From Candidatus Pelagibacterales bacterium (lineage in GTDB: Bacteria; Pseudomonadota; Alphaproteobacteria; Pelagibacterales; AG-422-B15): a DNA stretch of 64,000 nt. The stretch is taken from contig JAONQW010000001.1 in assembly GCA_028412835.1 (NCBI GenBank), positions 75,617-139,616 of the forward strand, read 5' to 3'. Below are positions 45,035-54,727 of the stretch, piece by piece (the first letter of the stretch is position 1; every line of letters starts with the position of its first letter). The notes below the pieces were generated by a model, which worked only from the letters and a program-made list of their open reading frames with translations, ran no database searches and was not told the DNA's origin. Both the position numbers and the translations under genes were made by a program.

Positions 45035-45807
45035 TTAAAACTACATAGTCCACGGCTACTATCAGATTTAATGAAATCAATTAATTTTTTTGTAAGCTCA
45101 TTAGTAGTACTATTATTTGCAATTGATTCTGTTTTAATTTCATTCGAATTAAAGATTTTTTCAAAAGTATTTTTAAAGTCTTTGATTGTATCATTTGAAT
45201 ATTTTGCTCTTCTTAAGCCAACAATATTTAAGCCTAATAGATGAGCTCTATTGCCTGTAACAAGACCATAAGGTACAACATCGTGCTCAACGGCACTCAT
45301 ACCACCAATCATTGATAGTGAACCAATTCTACAAAATTGATGAACTGCTGAAAGACCACCTAATATAGCATAATCATCAACAGTTACATGGCCAGCAATT
45401 GTGGCTTGATTTGCCATAACAACATTATTTTTGACAATGCAATCATGAGCTATATGAGCACCAATCATAAACAAAGAATTATCACCTACTTTTGTAGTCC
45501 CGCCACCACCTTTTGTTCCAACATTCACAGTTACATGTTCTCTAAAAATATTATTCGACCCTATTATTAAATTGGTTACTTCATTTTTAAACTTTAAATC
45601 TTGTGGTGGTGAGCCTATAGAACAAAATGGATAAAATATATTTGCATTTCCAATGTCTGTATTGCCAGTTATATAAACTGAAGATTTAATATTATTATCA
45701 TTAGCAATTCTAACGTTATCATCAATTACCGAGTAAGGACCAATTGATACATTATTGCCGATTACAACATTAGATCCAATTACAGCTGTTTTATGAATAG
45801 ACGCCAT
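45031..45807 (-). CDS. lpxA: UDP-N-acetylglucosamine acyltransferase
   Basis: The 258-residue left-handed beta-helix acyltransferase has repeated hexapeptides (IGSNVV, IGNNVS, IGPYSV). It carries the active-site histidine in MIGAHIAHDCIVKNNVV near residue 123, the GHVTVDDYAILGGLSAVHQF stretch, and a helical C-terminal domain starting LNIVGLRRAKYSNDTIKDF. It attaches the first 3-hydroxyacyl chain to UDP-GlcNAc for lipid A. It shares one base with fabZ upstream and four with lpxI downstream. Confidence 0.96.
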   Translation of the reverse strand: MASIHKTAVIGSNVVIGNNVSIGPYSVIDDNVRIANDNNIKSSVYITGNTDIGNANIFYPFCSIGSPPQDLKFKNEVTNLIIGSNNIFREHVTVNVGTKGGGGTTKVGDNSLFMIGAHIAHDCIVKNNVVMANQATIAGHVTVDDYAILGGLSAVHQFCRIGSLSMIGGMSAVEHDVVPYGLVTGNRAHLLGLNIVGLRRAKYSNDTIKDFKNTFEKIFNSNEIKTESIANNSTTNELTKKLIDFIKSDSSRGLCSFK

Positions 45808-46256
45808 TATTTTTTATCCATTATGGTTGCACTCCAAGTGGACTCCGCAATAATGCAATCATTTGTGTCTTTTGCAATACCATTAAATTTCCATACCCTA
45901 CCCCTTGATCTTAGTGCAGTCACATAAGCGTAAACCTCATCACCTGGGAAGACTGGCTTTCGAAATTTTGTTTCAGAAATGTTCATTAAATATACAATCT
46001 TATCGAAAGTTTCTTCTTTAATACTAAATGCAATTAATGCAGCTGCAGTTTGAGCCATCATTTCAACTAATATAACACCAGGTACAACCGATTTTTCTGG
46101 AAAATGACCTTTAAAAAAAGGCTCATCAGCTTTAAATGATTTAAAGCCAGTGGCACTGGACAACTTTTCTATGTTAAACAACTTGTCTAAAAATAAAAAA
46201 GGGTCGCGATGAGGAATTAGTTCTTTTATCTCATCTAATAAAATTTCAGTTTTCAT
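45807..46256 (-). CDS. fabZ: 3-hydroxyacyl-[ACP] dehydratase FabZ
   Basis: The 149-residue hot-dog fold enzyme has LIPHRDPFLFLDKLF near residue 13 (catalytic His) and FFKGHFPEKSVVPGVILVEM near 47 (catalytic Glu in the helix region). It dehydrates 3-hydroxyacyl-ACP during fatty acid elongation, competing with LpxA/LpxD for 3-hydroxyacyl-ACP. It lies between lpxD and lpxA, one base from lpxD, as in most proteobacteria. Confidence 0.96.
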   Translation of the reverse strand: MKTEILLDEIKELIPHRDPFLFLDKLFNIEKLSSATGFKSFKADEPFFKGHFPEKSVVPGVILVEMMAQTAAALIAFSIKEETFDKIVYLMNISETKFRKPVFPGDEVYAYVTALRSRGRVWKFNGIAKDTNDCIIAESTWSATIMDKK

Positions 46257-46257
46257 A

Positions 46258-47226
46258 TCACATCATTGTCTTTTTATAATTTTTTAAGTACTTATTTATA
46301 TTTATAGCTGGATAACCCATTACTGTTTCACCCCCACTAACATCTCTAATAACTCCAGATTTAGCTGCAATCTTTACATGATCTGAAATTTTTATATGTC
46401 CACTAATTCCTGTTTGACCACCCACTTGAACAAAATTACCAAGAGTTGCACTACCTGCTAAGCCACATTGACCAGCAATTATGCAGTTATTACCAATAAT
46501 AACATTGTGTGCAATATGTACCAAATTATCAATGTAAGTATTTTCACCTATAATAGTGTCATTGAAACTTCCTTTATCCAATGTGCAATTAGCATTAATT
46601 TTCACACCATTTTGAATAATTACACGACCAATATGAAATACCTTAATTGGATTAAAGGATTTGTCATATGCAAAGCCAAAACCATCTTGACCAATCTTAG
46701 TTCCATCGCCTATACTGACATTATCACCTATCAAAACATTGCTTATATTTACATTTTTTCCAATATTAACATTATCTCCAATAATGCAGTTATGACCAAT
46801 CGTACTAAAATCTTCTAATATTAAATTATTACCTACAATAACACCGCCTTCAATTTTTGTATTTTTTGAAATATATGGATTACAACCAATATTAGGTTTA
46901 TCTAATTTAGAAATTTCTTCCCTAGTTTTTGCTCTATAATAAAGGTTAGAGATTTTTGCAATATCACAATCAAGATTATTACTTATCAATACAATCTGAT
47001 TACTAAAAAATTTTTTATTGAGCTTTTTATTGGTTATTATATGACTTGCGTTTGTCTTTAAGTCATATTTTATATTGCTAATAAATGTTAAATCATTAGA
47101 AGTCGCAACATCAGGTCTAACAAATAAATTTAATTCTTTATTATAATCAAGATCAGAATTTTCAAGGTTACATATATTAGCTATATCACCAAGTTTTATA
47201 TTTAGATTGGTATGATAGAAGGACAT
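46258..47226 (-). CDS. lpxD: UDP-3-O-acylglucosamine N-acyltransferase
   Basis: The 322-residue acyltransferase has an N-terminal uridine-binding domain (1-95) followed by a beta-helix of hexapeptide repeats ([30 protein letters not shown]). It carries the [10 protein letters not shown] segment near residue 177 and the catalytic histidine in [15 protein letters not shown] near 239. It adds the second hydroxyacyl chain in lipid A synthesis. Residue spacing and length fit the family. It is 10 bases downstream of skp. Confidence 0.96.
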   Translation of the reverse strand: MSFYHTNLNIKLGDIANICNLENSDLDYNKELNLFVRPDVATSNDLTFISNIKYDLKTNASHIITNKKLNKKFFSNQIVLISNNLDCDIAKISNLYYRAKTREEISKLDKPNIGCNPYISKNTKIEGGVIVGNNLILEDFSTIGHNCIIGDNVNIGKNVNISNVLIGDNVSIGDGTKIGQDGFGFAYDKSFNPIKVFHIGRVIIQNGVKINANCTLDKGSFNDTIIGENTYIDNLVHIAHNVIIGNNCIIAGQCGLAGSATLGNFVQVGGQTGISGHIKISDHVKIAAKSGVIRDVSGGETVMGYPAININKYLKNYKKTMM

Positions 47227-47236
47227 CTAGATTTAA

Positions 47237-47791
47237 TTAATCTAAACTTACCTTAATTTTTGGTAATTCTTTATTAAGTTTTTTTATAACGTCACCTGTT
47301 ATATCCATATTAGTTGCACTTAGTACTACAGAGCTTTTTTCAAGTATTACGGTTATTCCCATTTCTTGACTAAAATCCTCTAATATAGGATTAACATTTT
47401 CCAGAATTTCAAAATTAACTTTTTGAATAAGACCATCAAGTTTTCTAAGCTTGTTTTGTTTATCAACTTGAAAATTTTGTAATTTTTTTTCGTAATCTTT
47501 TGCTTTAAGTTCAAATGCCTCTGGGGCTATGACACTTTGTTGTTCAATTAATTTATTTCTTTCTTCAAGCATTTCTTTTTCGGCTTTCATTATTTCATCT
47601 TCAGTTGATTTTTGAATTGTCTCAAATTGCTTCATTGCACTTTTTGCTGCTTTAGACTCTTTAAAGATTATATTATAATCAATTATAGCTATAGATGTAT
47701 TTGGATAATTAGTTTCAGCGGACGTATTGTTCAACAAAGTGATTGAAAATATTAAACTTATTATTAGTACATTTAGATTTTTTATGTTCAT
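47237..47791 (-). CDS. skp: Periplasmic chaperone Skp/OmpH
   Basis: The 184-residue exported protein has a signal peptide (MNIKNLNVLIISLIFSITLL, cleavage near NTSA), the short beta strand IAIIDYNIIFKESKAAKSAM, a long coiled-coil arm (about residues 50-130) and a C-terminal VTVILEKSSVVLSATNMDIT strand pair. Skp trimers carry unfolded outer-membrane proteins to the BAM complex. It is 2 bases downstream of bamA, the normal proteobacterial arrangement. Confidence 0.93.
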   Translation of the reverse strand: MNIKNLNVLIISLIFSITLLNNTSAETNYPNTSIAIIDYNIIFKESKAAKSAMKQFETIQKSTEDEIMKAEKEMLEERNKLIEQQSVIAPEAFELKAKDYEKKLQNFQVDKQNKLRKLDGLIQKVNFEILENVNPILEDFSQEMGITVILEKSSVVLSATNMDITGDVIKKLNKELPKIKVSLD

Positions 47792-47793
47792 TT

Positions 47794-50040
47794 TTAAAAA
47801 TTATACCCTATATCAAAAGAAAATTTATCAATTGTATCAGTTGGCTCTGACATAAATGGTTCTGCTAAAATAAAATTAATAGGTCCGATAGCACTATCCC
47901 AATTTAAATTTATTCCTACAGACGCCCTTATTTTGTGATTATCATCAATAGTTCCATATCTATTATCTAAACCCCAAACACTACCAACATCTACAAACAA
48001 TGAACTTGATATATCATATTCATCAATAGGTAAATCAAAATTTGTTTCAGTATTTATCACATAATAATAATTGCCACCTGTATAAGATGTATCAAATTTA
48101 GGTCCAACCTTACCATATTTAAATCCACGTAATTTTTTTCCTCCAATATTAAACATCTCATCAATTGGTGCATATTTATCATTATAGCCATTAATTGAAC
48201 CAAGCTCTGACTTAATTGCTCCAATGAATGAATTACTAAATTTGATATATTTTTTATAAGATATTTTATTTTGAAGATAGCTTGATGTTCCACCAATTCC
48301 AGCTAAATTTTGTTCAACCGTAAAAATTGATCCAGATGATGGTTTGTAGGGACTATTTCTTTTATCTATACTTAAATTATATCCAATTACTGACACTGTA
48401 TCTGTTCCAGACAACAATTTCTCATAAGTAGTTGCATTTGCGTCTGCCTTTGTTTTAGAAGTTAATAATGAATATTTTGTTGTTATTCTATTTGATATAG
48501 ATAGTGGAAAACCCAATGCTAAACCAGCTCCAATTGTTTCAGTCTCATAATTAACATTATCAAGGTCATCAAATTTACTATAAAGATCAGCTCTAACCAA
48601 TAAATCTTTATTGTTAAAATAAGGTTCAGTAATAGAAATATCATATAAATTTTGCGTATTAGAAAAACTAGTGGATACTTTAACTTTTTGACCCTTACCT
48701 AGAAAGTTACTTTCAGAAATACCTGCTGTAAGTGTTGTTCCATTTTGATCACCATAACCGGCACCTAAAGTGGCACTCCCTGTGTTTTTTTCAATCACCT
48801 TTACATTTAAATTTAATTTATCAGTACTTAAAACTCTCTCTTCATTAATTTCAACAGTTTCAAAAAAATTTAATGCTTTAATTTTATTTTTTGCATTATT
48901 AATAGAACGTTTATTATATGCATCACCTTCACTAAAAGAAAATTCTCTTCTTATAACTTTATCAATTGTTCTTGTATTCCCAGATATATTAATTCTATTT
49001 AAATAAACTTTAGGTCCTTCATCTATAGAAAAATTAACATCAACAGTTTTATCTAAATCATTAATCTTCATATTAGGATTAATTTCAATAAAGGTATAAC
49101 CAAATTGAGTTGCTGAATTTTTAATAAATTCTACTGATTGCTTTAAAACCTCACTATTAAAAGTTTGTCCTGAATATTGCGATAAATTTTTTTCAATTAA
49201 TTCTGAATCTAGTTTAGAAAATTTTGTGTTTACACTAATTGGACCAAAATTATATTTTTCACCTTCCGATACGGATAAAATAATCTCAAACTTATTTGAG
49301 CTACTTAACAATTGGGCGATTGATGATGTAAATTTAAAATTCACATAACCATTTTTATTATAAAAATCTTTAATTAACTCTTTATCATATTCAATTCTAT
49401 CTGGGTCATATTGGGCACCAGAAGACCAGAACTTCAGTAAAGAAGAAGTTTTTGTTGTCATTACTTTTTTGATTTCACTATCACGGAAAATTTTATTACC
49501 TAAAATAGTAATTTTAGATACTTTCAAAACAGCGGCTTCATCAATTTTATAAATTAAATTTATACGATTATTTTCAAGCAATTCAACAGATGGATCGATT
49601 TGTGCCGACAATCTTCCAGACCTCTGGTACAATTCGAGTAATCTTTTTACATCCTCTTTAACCTTACTTCTTGAAAAGACTGATCTTTCTTTGAGTTTTA
49701 TTTCACTAATCAGGTCTTCATCTTTTTTTGACTTATTGCCTTCAAATAGCACCAAATTGATAGTAGGATTTTCTTTTACTATAATATTAAGGGTATTGTT
49801 TAAATAAGTTATAGATATGTCAGAAAATAATTGTGTTTTATATAATTTCTTTAACGAATTATTAGACAGCTCTTCTGAATAAAGCATGTCGATACTTAAA
49901 TCACTATAAGAAAGAACAGTTTCATAACTAATTCGTTGCAAACCTTCAACTTTAATAACTTTTATATTATTGTTATCATTTGAATAAGCTGCTGCAGTAA
50001 ATAGGAAAAAAATTAATAAAAACTGAATAAATCTAATCAT
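47794..50040 (-). CDS. bamA: Outer-membrane assembly protein BamA
   Basis: The 748-residue Omp85 protein has a signal peptide ending near AAAYS, five POTRA domains (roughly residues 22-340, e.g. VSKITILGNKIFRDSEIKKV and LNRINISGNTRTIDKVIRRE) and a 16-strand barrel (about 350-748). The loop-6 RGF motif appears as LRGFKYGKVGP near residue 643, and the protein ends in an aromatic (YNF). It inserts barrel proteins into the outer membrane. It is followed by skp. The rseP protease gene usually found upstream is missing; dxr is 38 bases away. Confidence 0.96.
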   Translation of the reverse strand: MIRFIQFLLIFFLFTAAAYSNDNNNIKVIKVEGLQRISYETVLSYSDLSIDMLYSEELSNNSLKKLYKTQLFSDISITYLNNTLNIIVKENPTINLVLFEGNKSKKDEDLISEIKLKERSVFSRSKVKEDVKRLLELYQRSGRLSAQIDPSVELLENNRINLIYKIDEAAVLKVSKITILGNKIFRDSEIKKVMTTKTSSLLKFWSSGAQYDPDRIEYDKELIKDFYNKNGYVNFKFTSSIAQLLSSSNKFEIILSVSEGEKYNFGPISVNTKFSKLDSELIEKNLSQYSGQTFNSEVLKQSVEFIKNSATQFGYTFIEINPNMKINDLDKTVDVNFSIDEGPKVYLNRINISGNTRTIDKVIRREFSFSEGDAYNKRSINNAKNKIKALNFFETVEINEERVLSTDKLNLNVKVIEKNTGSATLGAGYGDQNGTTLTAGISESNFLGKGQKVKVSTSFSNTQNLYDISITEPYFNNKDLLVRADLYSKFDDLDNVNYETETIGAGLALGFPLSISNRITTKYSLLTSKTKADANATTYEKLLSGTDTVSVIGYNLSIDKRNSPYKPSSGSIFTVEQNLAGIGGTSSYLQNKISYKKYIKFSNSFIGAIKSELGSINGYNDKYAPIDEMFNIGGKKLRGFKYGKVGPKFDTSYTGGNYYYVINTETNFDLPIDEYDISSSLFVDVGSVWGLDNRYGTIDDNHKIRASVGINLNWDSAIGPINFILAEPFMSEPTDTIDKFSFDIGYNF

Positions 50041-50078
50041 ATTCTTTTATACATAAAATTTAATCTTTAATCATTAAA

Positions 50079-51242
50079 TTAATTAGATATTAATCTTGAA
50101 GCATAATTATCAATAATTATAAATGCTTGAATAATATCATTAATATTAGGATTTTTAATATTGTTATTATCACGGATGAATTGATTCATAATATATTTAT
50201 TATTTTTTACTATATCTGTGAACAAAATTTTTTTATTGAGAAATAAATTGACCATAAGTTCATTGGCATAATTTAAAATAGCTGGACCTAACCCCCCATG
50301 ATCTAAAGAGGTTTTTGCTATATCAATAGCTTTAAATTTTTCATTATCTATATCAATAAAGTTTAAAGACTTTATTGCACCTAAATCTAGTCTATGATTA
50401 TCCAAATTTACATTATTGTTATCAAACAAAATACTCGATATTGATATTTTCATATTAGGTTGACTTAAAAAAGCATGCATAGAACTATCCTTAAATTCAA
50501 CAAGACCGTGAATAATTGACTCAGGATGTATCAATGCATTAATCTTATTTGGCTCAATATTAAATAAAATACATGCTTCAATAATCTCAAGGCCTTTGTT
50601 CATCAAAGTAGATGAATCAATTGTAATTTTTTTCCCCATTTTCCATTTTGGATGAGTAACAGCTTGTTCAGGAGTTATGTTTATTAAATCTGAGTATTTA
50701 TACTTATAAAAATTACCACCACTTGCTGTTATTGTATATTTATTAATTGAATCTATATTCTTATTTTTTAATAATTGATACAGAGCATTGTGCTCAGAAT
50801 CCAATGGAACAATTTTGGTTGATGATATTGACGCATTTTTGAGAAATAAATTTCCTAAACATATTATACACTCTTTATTTGCAAGACCAATAGTTTTACC
50901 AGAATTGCTTATTTCCATAAGTAGCTTCAAAGGTGCAGAACCAGATATTGCAAAAATAATAATATCTACATGATGATTAGATATCATATTTTGAAATTCT
51001 TCAATTCCTTCAAAAACAATGAAATCTTTTAATACAGTTTTATTTTGTGAAATTAATTCTTTATTGGCTATACCAATATTTTTGCAATCAAATTCATTGC
51101 TTATCTTCGTAAGTTTACTAATATTTAAATTACAGGTTAATCCAACAACATTAAAATTATCTTTATTGTTTCTAATTAAATCTAATGTTGAATCACCTAT
51201 AGACCCAGTTGCTCCATAAATAATAATGTTTTTTTTATGCAT
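50079..51242 (-). CDS. dxr: 1-deoxy-D-xylulose-5-phosphate reductoisomerase
   Basis: The 387-residue NADPH enzyme of the MEP pathway has the Rossmann motif IYGATGSIGDSTLDLI (residues 8-23), IGLANKECIICLG near 136, the metal-binding PLDSEHNALYQLL near 155, ASGGNFYKYKYSDL near 180 and HPKWKMGKKITIDSSTLMNK near 202. It makes methylerythritol phosphate, used two steps later by IspDF (27 kb). It overlaps cdsA by 8 bp. Confidence 0.96.
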   Translation of the reverse strand: MHKKNIIIYGATGSIGDSTLDLIRNNKDNFNVVGLTCNLNISKLTKISNEFDCKNIGIANKELISQNKTVLKDFIVFEGIEEFQNMISNHHVDIIIFAISGSAPLKLLMEISNSGKTIGLANKECIICLGNLFLKNASISSTKIVPLDSEHNALYQLLKNKNIDSINKYTITASGGNFYKYKYSDLINITPEQAVTHPKWKMGKKITIDSSTLMNKGLEIIEACILFNIEPNKINALIHPESIIHGLVEFKDSSMHAFLSQPNMKISISSILFDNNNVNLDNHRLDLGAIKSLNFIDIDNEKFKAIDIAKTSLDHGGLGPAILNYANELMVNLFLNKKILFTDIVKNNKYIMNQFIRDNNNIKNPNINDIIQAFIIIDNYASRLISN

Positions 51243-51921
51243 ATATATTTATAAAATTAATATTAAAAACCATTAATATAAAATGAATAAAAAATAACAT
51301 TATAAATGCATCCATTCTGTCAATTAACCCACCATGACCAGGCATCAAATTTCCAAAATCTTTAATTTTTAAAAAACGTTTAAGATATGACCCCAGTGTA
51401 TCTCCAAAAAATGATGTAATTCCTATTAATATTGTTGCTAAAATTATAAAATAATCAATATTTTGAAAAAATTGTTCAACAATAATTGAGTAAATTATTA
51501 AAAAGACGAACCCACTTATTAATCCACTAAAAGTTTTATTGGGACTAATTATTGGAAGCAATTTTTTGCCACCTATTATTTTTCCGCCAATCAAAGAGAA
51601 ACTATCAAATAACCAAATAGCAATAACTACATATAAGATATACCATATAATGTGTTCATCATACGAAAGTCTAAGAAATATAAAGTGAAATATGCTGATT
51701 GTTAAAAAAAAGGAAAATAAAATCCTTTTTATCAAACCAATTTTATTCACTGTAACATTCATAAATTCATCAATAAGAATTGATAAAATAATTAAGAAGT
51801 AAATAATAAAATAGTAATCGCCTTTAATTATAAAGAAAACAAATGGAACTACAAATAAAATGCCAGAAAAAATTCTATTCAAAACATTTTTATCAAAAAA
51901 TTCTTTTAAATTTTTAATCAT
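51235..51921 (-). CDS. cdsA: Phosphatidate cytidylyltransferase
   Basis: From the ATG at 51921 the product is 228 residues; a start 27 bases earlier is possible, but the ATG at 51921 overlaps the uppS stop as ATGA, a common coupling. It has about seven membrane helices and the CdsA signature toward the C-terminus: SFFGDTLGSYLKRFLKIKDF followed by MPGHGGLIDRMDAF. IGGKKLLPIISPNKTFSG lies near residue 125. It makes CDP-diacylglycerol, the precursor of all phospholipids. Confidence 0.93.
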   Translation of the reverse strand: MIKNLKEFFDKNVLNRIFSGILFVVPFVFFIIKGDYYFIIYFLIILSILIDEFMNVTVNKIGLIKRILFSFFLTISIFHFIFLRLSYDEHIIWYILYVVIAIWLFDSFSLIGGKIIGGKKLLPIISPNKTFSGLISGFVFLIIYSIIVEQFFQNIDYFIILATILIGITSFFGDTLGSYLKRFLKIKDFGNLMPGHGGLIDRMDAFIMLFFIHFILMVFNINFINIYA

Positions 51922-52607
51922 TTTCCAAAGTTTCTTTTTCTTAACCAAAATTTATTTATAATCTTATTCAGATCGCTATATCTAAAATCTGGCCATAGAG
52001 TTTTAACAAAAAATAATTCTGAATAAGCAGATTGCCATAATAAAAAATTGCTTAATCTATAGTCACCACCTGTTCTAATAATAATTTCAGGATCTGGCAT
52101 ATTAGGTTCATATAAATAATTACTAAATTTATTCTCACTAATTTGAGTATCTTTTTTTTTGAGGTAATTAATAGCGTCAACTATTTCTCTCCTACCTCCA
52201 TAATTGAATGCTATGTGCAAGACTAATCCTGTATTATTCTTTGTTGCATCAACAGCATTATTTATAATATTAATGGTTTTTTTTGGAAGTTTTTTAGTTT
52301 TACCTAGATGATTAATCTTTATATTAAATTGATTAGCTGTATCTTTAAATAACTCATATGTTTCTTCAATAAGACTAAACAGATAATTTATTTCAAATAA
52401 AGGTCTTTTCCAATTTTCAGTTGAAAATGTATAAAGTGTAAGGTGATTAGTAGATTTATTCTTTGCAACAGATCTACATAAACTTATTGCTGTCTTAATA
52501 CCTGACTCGTGACCAGAATATTTATTTAATGAGTTTTTTTTTGCCCACCTGCCGTTGCCATCCATAATAATAGCAATGTGGTCGATTTTTTTCAAAGGTG
52601 ATGGCAT
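51918..52607 (-). CDS. uppS: Undecaprenyl diphosphate synthase
   Basis: The 229-residue cis-prenyltransferase has HIAIIMDGNGRWAKKN at residues 10-25 (catalytic Asp), LTLYTFSTENWKRP near 56, FNYGGRREIVDAI near 134, the downstream RTGGDYRLSNFLLWQSAYSE near 180, and LWPDF near the end. It makes the C55 carrier lipid for peptidoglycan and surface glycans. The last bases overlap cdsA; frr ends 4 bases upstream. Confidence 0.96.
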   Translation of the reverse strand: MPSPLKKIDHIAIIMDGNGRWAKKNSLNKYSGHESGIKTAISLCRSVAKNKSTNHLTLYTFSTENWKRPLFEINYLFSLIEETYELFKDTANQFNIKINHLGKTKKLPKKTINIINNAVDATKNNTGLVLHIAFNYGGRREIVDAINYLKKKDTQISENKFSNYLYEPNMPDPEIIIRTGGDYRLSNFLLWQSAYSELFFVKTLWPDFRYSDLNKIINKFWLRKRNFGK

Positions 52608-52611
52608 TGAT

Positions 52612-53169
52612 CTATACTTTAGAAAGATCTACTTCCTTTTCAGAAACAATTGATTCAATCAATTTAATATGTGTAGATGTAATATCTTCTATATCAGATT
52701 GTAATTTTTTTGCTTCATCTTCACCAATTTCTTTATCTTTTTCCATCTTCTTAAATTGCTCTATTCCTTCTCTTCTTAAATTTCTAATAGCAACCTTTGA
52801 AGCCTCACCAATTTTTTTTGCTAGCTTTATGTATTCGAGCTTTCTTTCTTCAGTGAGTTGTGGAAGTGGCAATCTTATTAAAGTGCCTTCAATAGCTGGA
52901 TTAATACCAAGATCAGATTCTCTTATTGCTTTTTCAACTAAACTAACATTTCCTTTATCCCAAACTTCAATATTTATTAACCTTGGTTCAGGCGTAGTGA
53001 TATTCCCAATCTGATTAATTGGCATTTTTGATCCATAAACATCAACTTTTATTGTGTCTAACATAGATGGTGACGCTCTTCCCGCTCTAATACCAGTCAT
53101 TTCAGTTTTTAGGCTAGATATAGTAGAGTCCATTCGATTGTTTATGTCATTTTTAATTAATTCAGACAT
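52612..53169 (-). CDS. frr: Ribosome recycling factor
   Basis: The 185-residue protein has the RRF pattern of a three-helix bundle plus beta domain: LKTEMTGIRAGRASPSMLD near residue 19, VDVYGSKMPINQIGNI near 46, RESDLGINPAIEGTLIRLPL near 84, LPQLTEERKLEYIKLAK near 103 and the AIRNLRREGIEQFKKMEKDK helix near 127. It frees ribosomes after termination together with EF-G. It is 3 bases downstream of pyrH, as in nearly all proteobacteria. Confidence 0.96.
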   Translation of the reverse strand: MSELIKNDINNRMDSTISSLKTEMTGIRAGRASPSMLDTIKVDVYGSKMPINQIGNITTPEPRLINIEVWDKGNVSLVEKAIRESDLGINPAIEGTLIRLPLPQLTEERKLEYIKLAKKIGEASKVAIRNLRREGIEQFKKMEKDKEIGEDEAKKLQSDIEDITSTHIKLIESIVSEKEVDLSKV

Positions 53170-53172
53170 AAC

Positions 53173-53886
53173 TTAAGATATTTCTGTATACTTATTTTTA
53201 CCATTATAGGTTTTAATTAAACAATCTTTTTCTGATATTGAAAATACAATTATAGGAATATTATTATCTTTTGCCACTGAAATTGCTGACGAGTCCATAA
53301 CTTTTAGATTATCATTGAGATATTTCTTATAGCTAATTTTATCATATTTCTTTGCTTTTTTAAATTTTTTAGGATCTTTATTGTAAATTCCATCCACTTG
53401 AGTTGCTTTGTATATAACATCACATGTTAATTCAGCCGCTCGCAATGCTGCTGCTGTATCTGTTGAAAAGTATGGATTACCTGTCCCCGCTGCGCAAATC
53501 ACAATACGTCCTTTCTCCATATGTCTTATAGCTCGCCTTCTAATAAACGTTTCACAAATTGATTGAATAGGTAAAGCAGACATTACTCTTGTATCAACAT
53601 TGATTTTTTCTAAAGCGTTTTGTAAAGCAAGTGAATTAAGAACAGTTGCAAGCATACCCATATAATCTGCTTGGGCTCGGTCCATTCCATCTGCTGATGC
53701 AGCTAAGCCTCTAAATATATTTCCACCACCAATAACAATACAAATATCTATTTTCTTTTTAGAAAGATTCTTAATATCCATAGCTATTCTATCTACAATA
53801 GATAGTTTAATGCCATATGAATCATCACCCATCAATGCTTCACCAGAAAGTTTTAATAAAATCCGGTTTATTTTAGTTTTTGGCAT
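53173..53886 (-). CDS. pyrH: Uridylate kinase
   Basis: The 237-residue amino-acid-kinase-fold enzyme phosphorylates UMP to UDP. Motifs are [16 protein letters not shown] near residue 10, [14 protein letters not shown] near 50, [20 protein letters not shown] near 68, and [20 protein letters not shown] near 131. It lies between tsf (6 bases upstream) and frr. Its product feeds pyrG and the nucleotide-sugar and CDP-lipid routes encoded in this window. Confidence 0.96.
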   Translation of the reverse strand: MPKTKINRILLKLSGEALMGDDSYGIKLSIVDRIAMDIKNLSKKKIDICIVIGGGNIFRGLAASADGMDRAQADYMGMLATVLNSLALQNALEKINVDTRVMSALPIQSICETFIRRRAIRHMEKGRIVICAAGTGNPYFSTDTAAALRAAELTCDVIYKATQVDGIYNKDPKKFKKAKKYDKISYKKYLNDNLKVMDSSAISVAKDNNIPIIVFSISEKDCLIKTYNGKNKYTEIS

Positions 53887-53892
53887 TATTTA

Positions 53893-54723
53893 TTATTGAC
53901 CAAGCTCGTATCTAAGAAATGAGTTAATCGAAACTTTAGATGCTCCATTATTACCAACATCATTTAATAGTTGAGTTATTGTCATGCTTGGATCGATTAC
54001 ATATTTCTGATTTAGCAAGACAACTTCCTCAAAAAATTTTTTCATCTTACCATCTAGCATCTTTTCAACTATATCATCGGGTTTTCCTGACTCTTTAAGT
54101 TGCTCTTTGATAATATTTTTCTCTATTTCTATAATATCAGTATTCAACGAATTTTCATCGAGAGATTTTGGACTTGTAGCTGCAATATGCATACAAATAT
54201 TCTTACCAATATTATTTAAATCTATAGCTGGGTCAGATTTTAGCTCTAACAATACTCCTATTTTTCCTAAATTATCTCCAAGTGAATTATGAATATAGCT
54301 GTATGTTTGTCCTTTGATAAAATTTGATCTTTTAAAAACAATATTTTCTCCAATTACCCCTATTGCATCGTTTATAATAGAAGAAACTTCATCTTTAACA
54401 CTCTCGGCATTATCTTCAGCATCAAGAATAATTTTTGTAATTTTCTTAACTAGAGCATGGAAATCTTTATTTCTTGAAACAAAGTCTGTTTCAGAATTTA
54501 TTTCAACCATTACAGTTCCAGTCTCATTAGACATAATAGATATAAGACCTTCATTTGCGTCTCTAGTTGATTTTTTTTGAGCTTTAGCAATTCCTTTTTC
54601 CCTAAGCCATTGGAAAGCTAAATCAATATCAGCATTATTTTCTGATAATGCAGCTTTACAATCCATCATGCCTGCACCAGACATTTTTCTTAAATCTTGA
54701 ACTTGTTTTGCAGTAACAGTCAT
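53893..54723 (-). CDS. tsf: Elongation factor Ts
   Basis: The 276-residue nucleotide exchange factor for EF-Tu starts with the UBA-like domain (VQDLRKMSGAGMMDCKAALS, residues 8-27). It contains GIAKAQKKSTRDANEGLI near 44, the core NSETDFVSRNKDFHALVKKI near 75 and the C-terminal coiled-coil dimer helices. The final part VLLNQKYVIDPSMTITQLL is conserved. It is 4 bases downstream of rpsB and shares its promoter and leader. Confidence 0.96.
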   Translation of the reverse strand: MTVTAKQVQDLRKMSGAGMMDCKAALSENNADIDLAFQWLREKGIAKAQKKSTRDANEGLISIMSNETGTVMVEINSETDFVSRNKDFHALVKKITKIILDAEDNAESVKDEVSSIINDAIGVIGENIVFKRSNFIKGQTYSYIHNSLGDNLGKIGVLLELKSDPAIDLNNIGKNICMHIAATSPKSLDENSLNTDIIEIEKNIIKEQLKESGKPDDIVEKMLDGKMKKFFEEVVLLNQKYVIDPSMTITQLLNDVGNNGASKVSINSFLRYELGQ

Positions 54724-54727
54724 TTAA

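Noticed and set aside
48057-48296. 79-codon reverse-strand ORF within bamA
   Set aside because: It lies wholly inside the conserved barrel region of bamA in another frame of the same strand; a chance frame.
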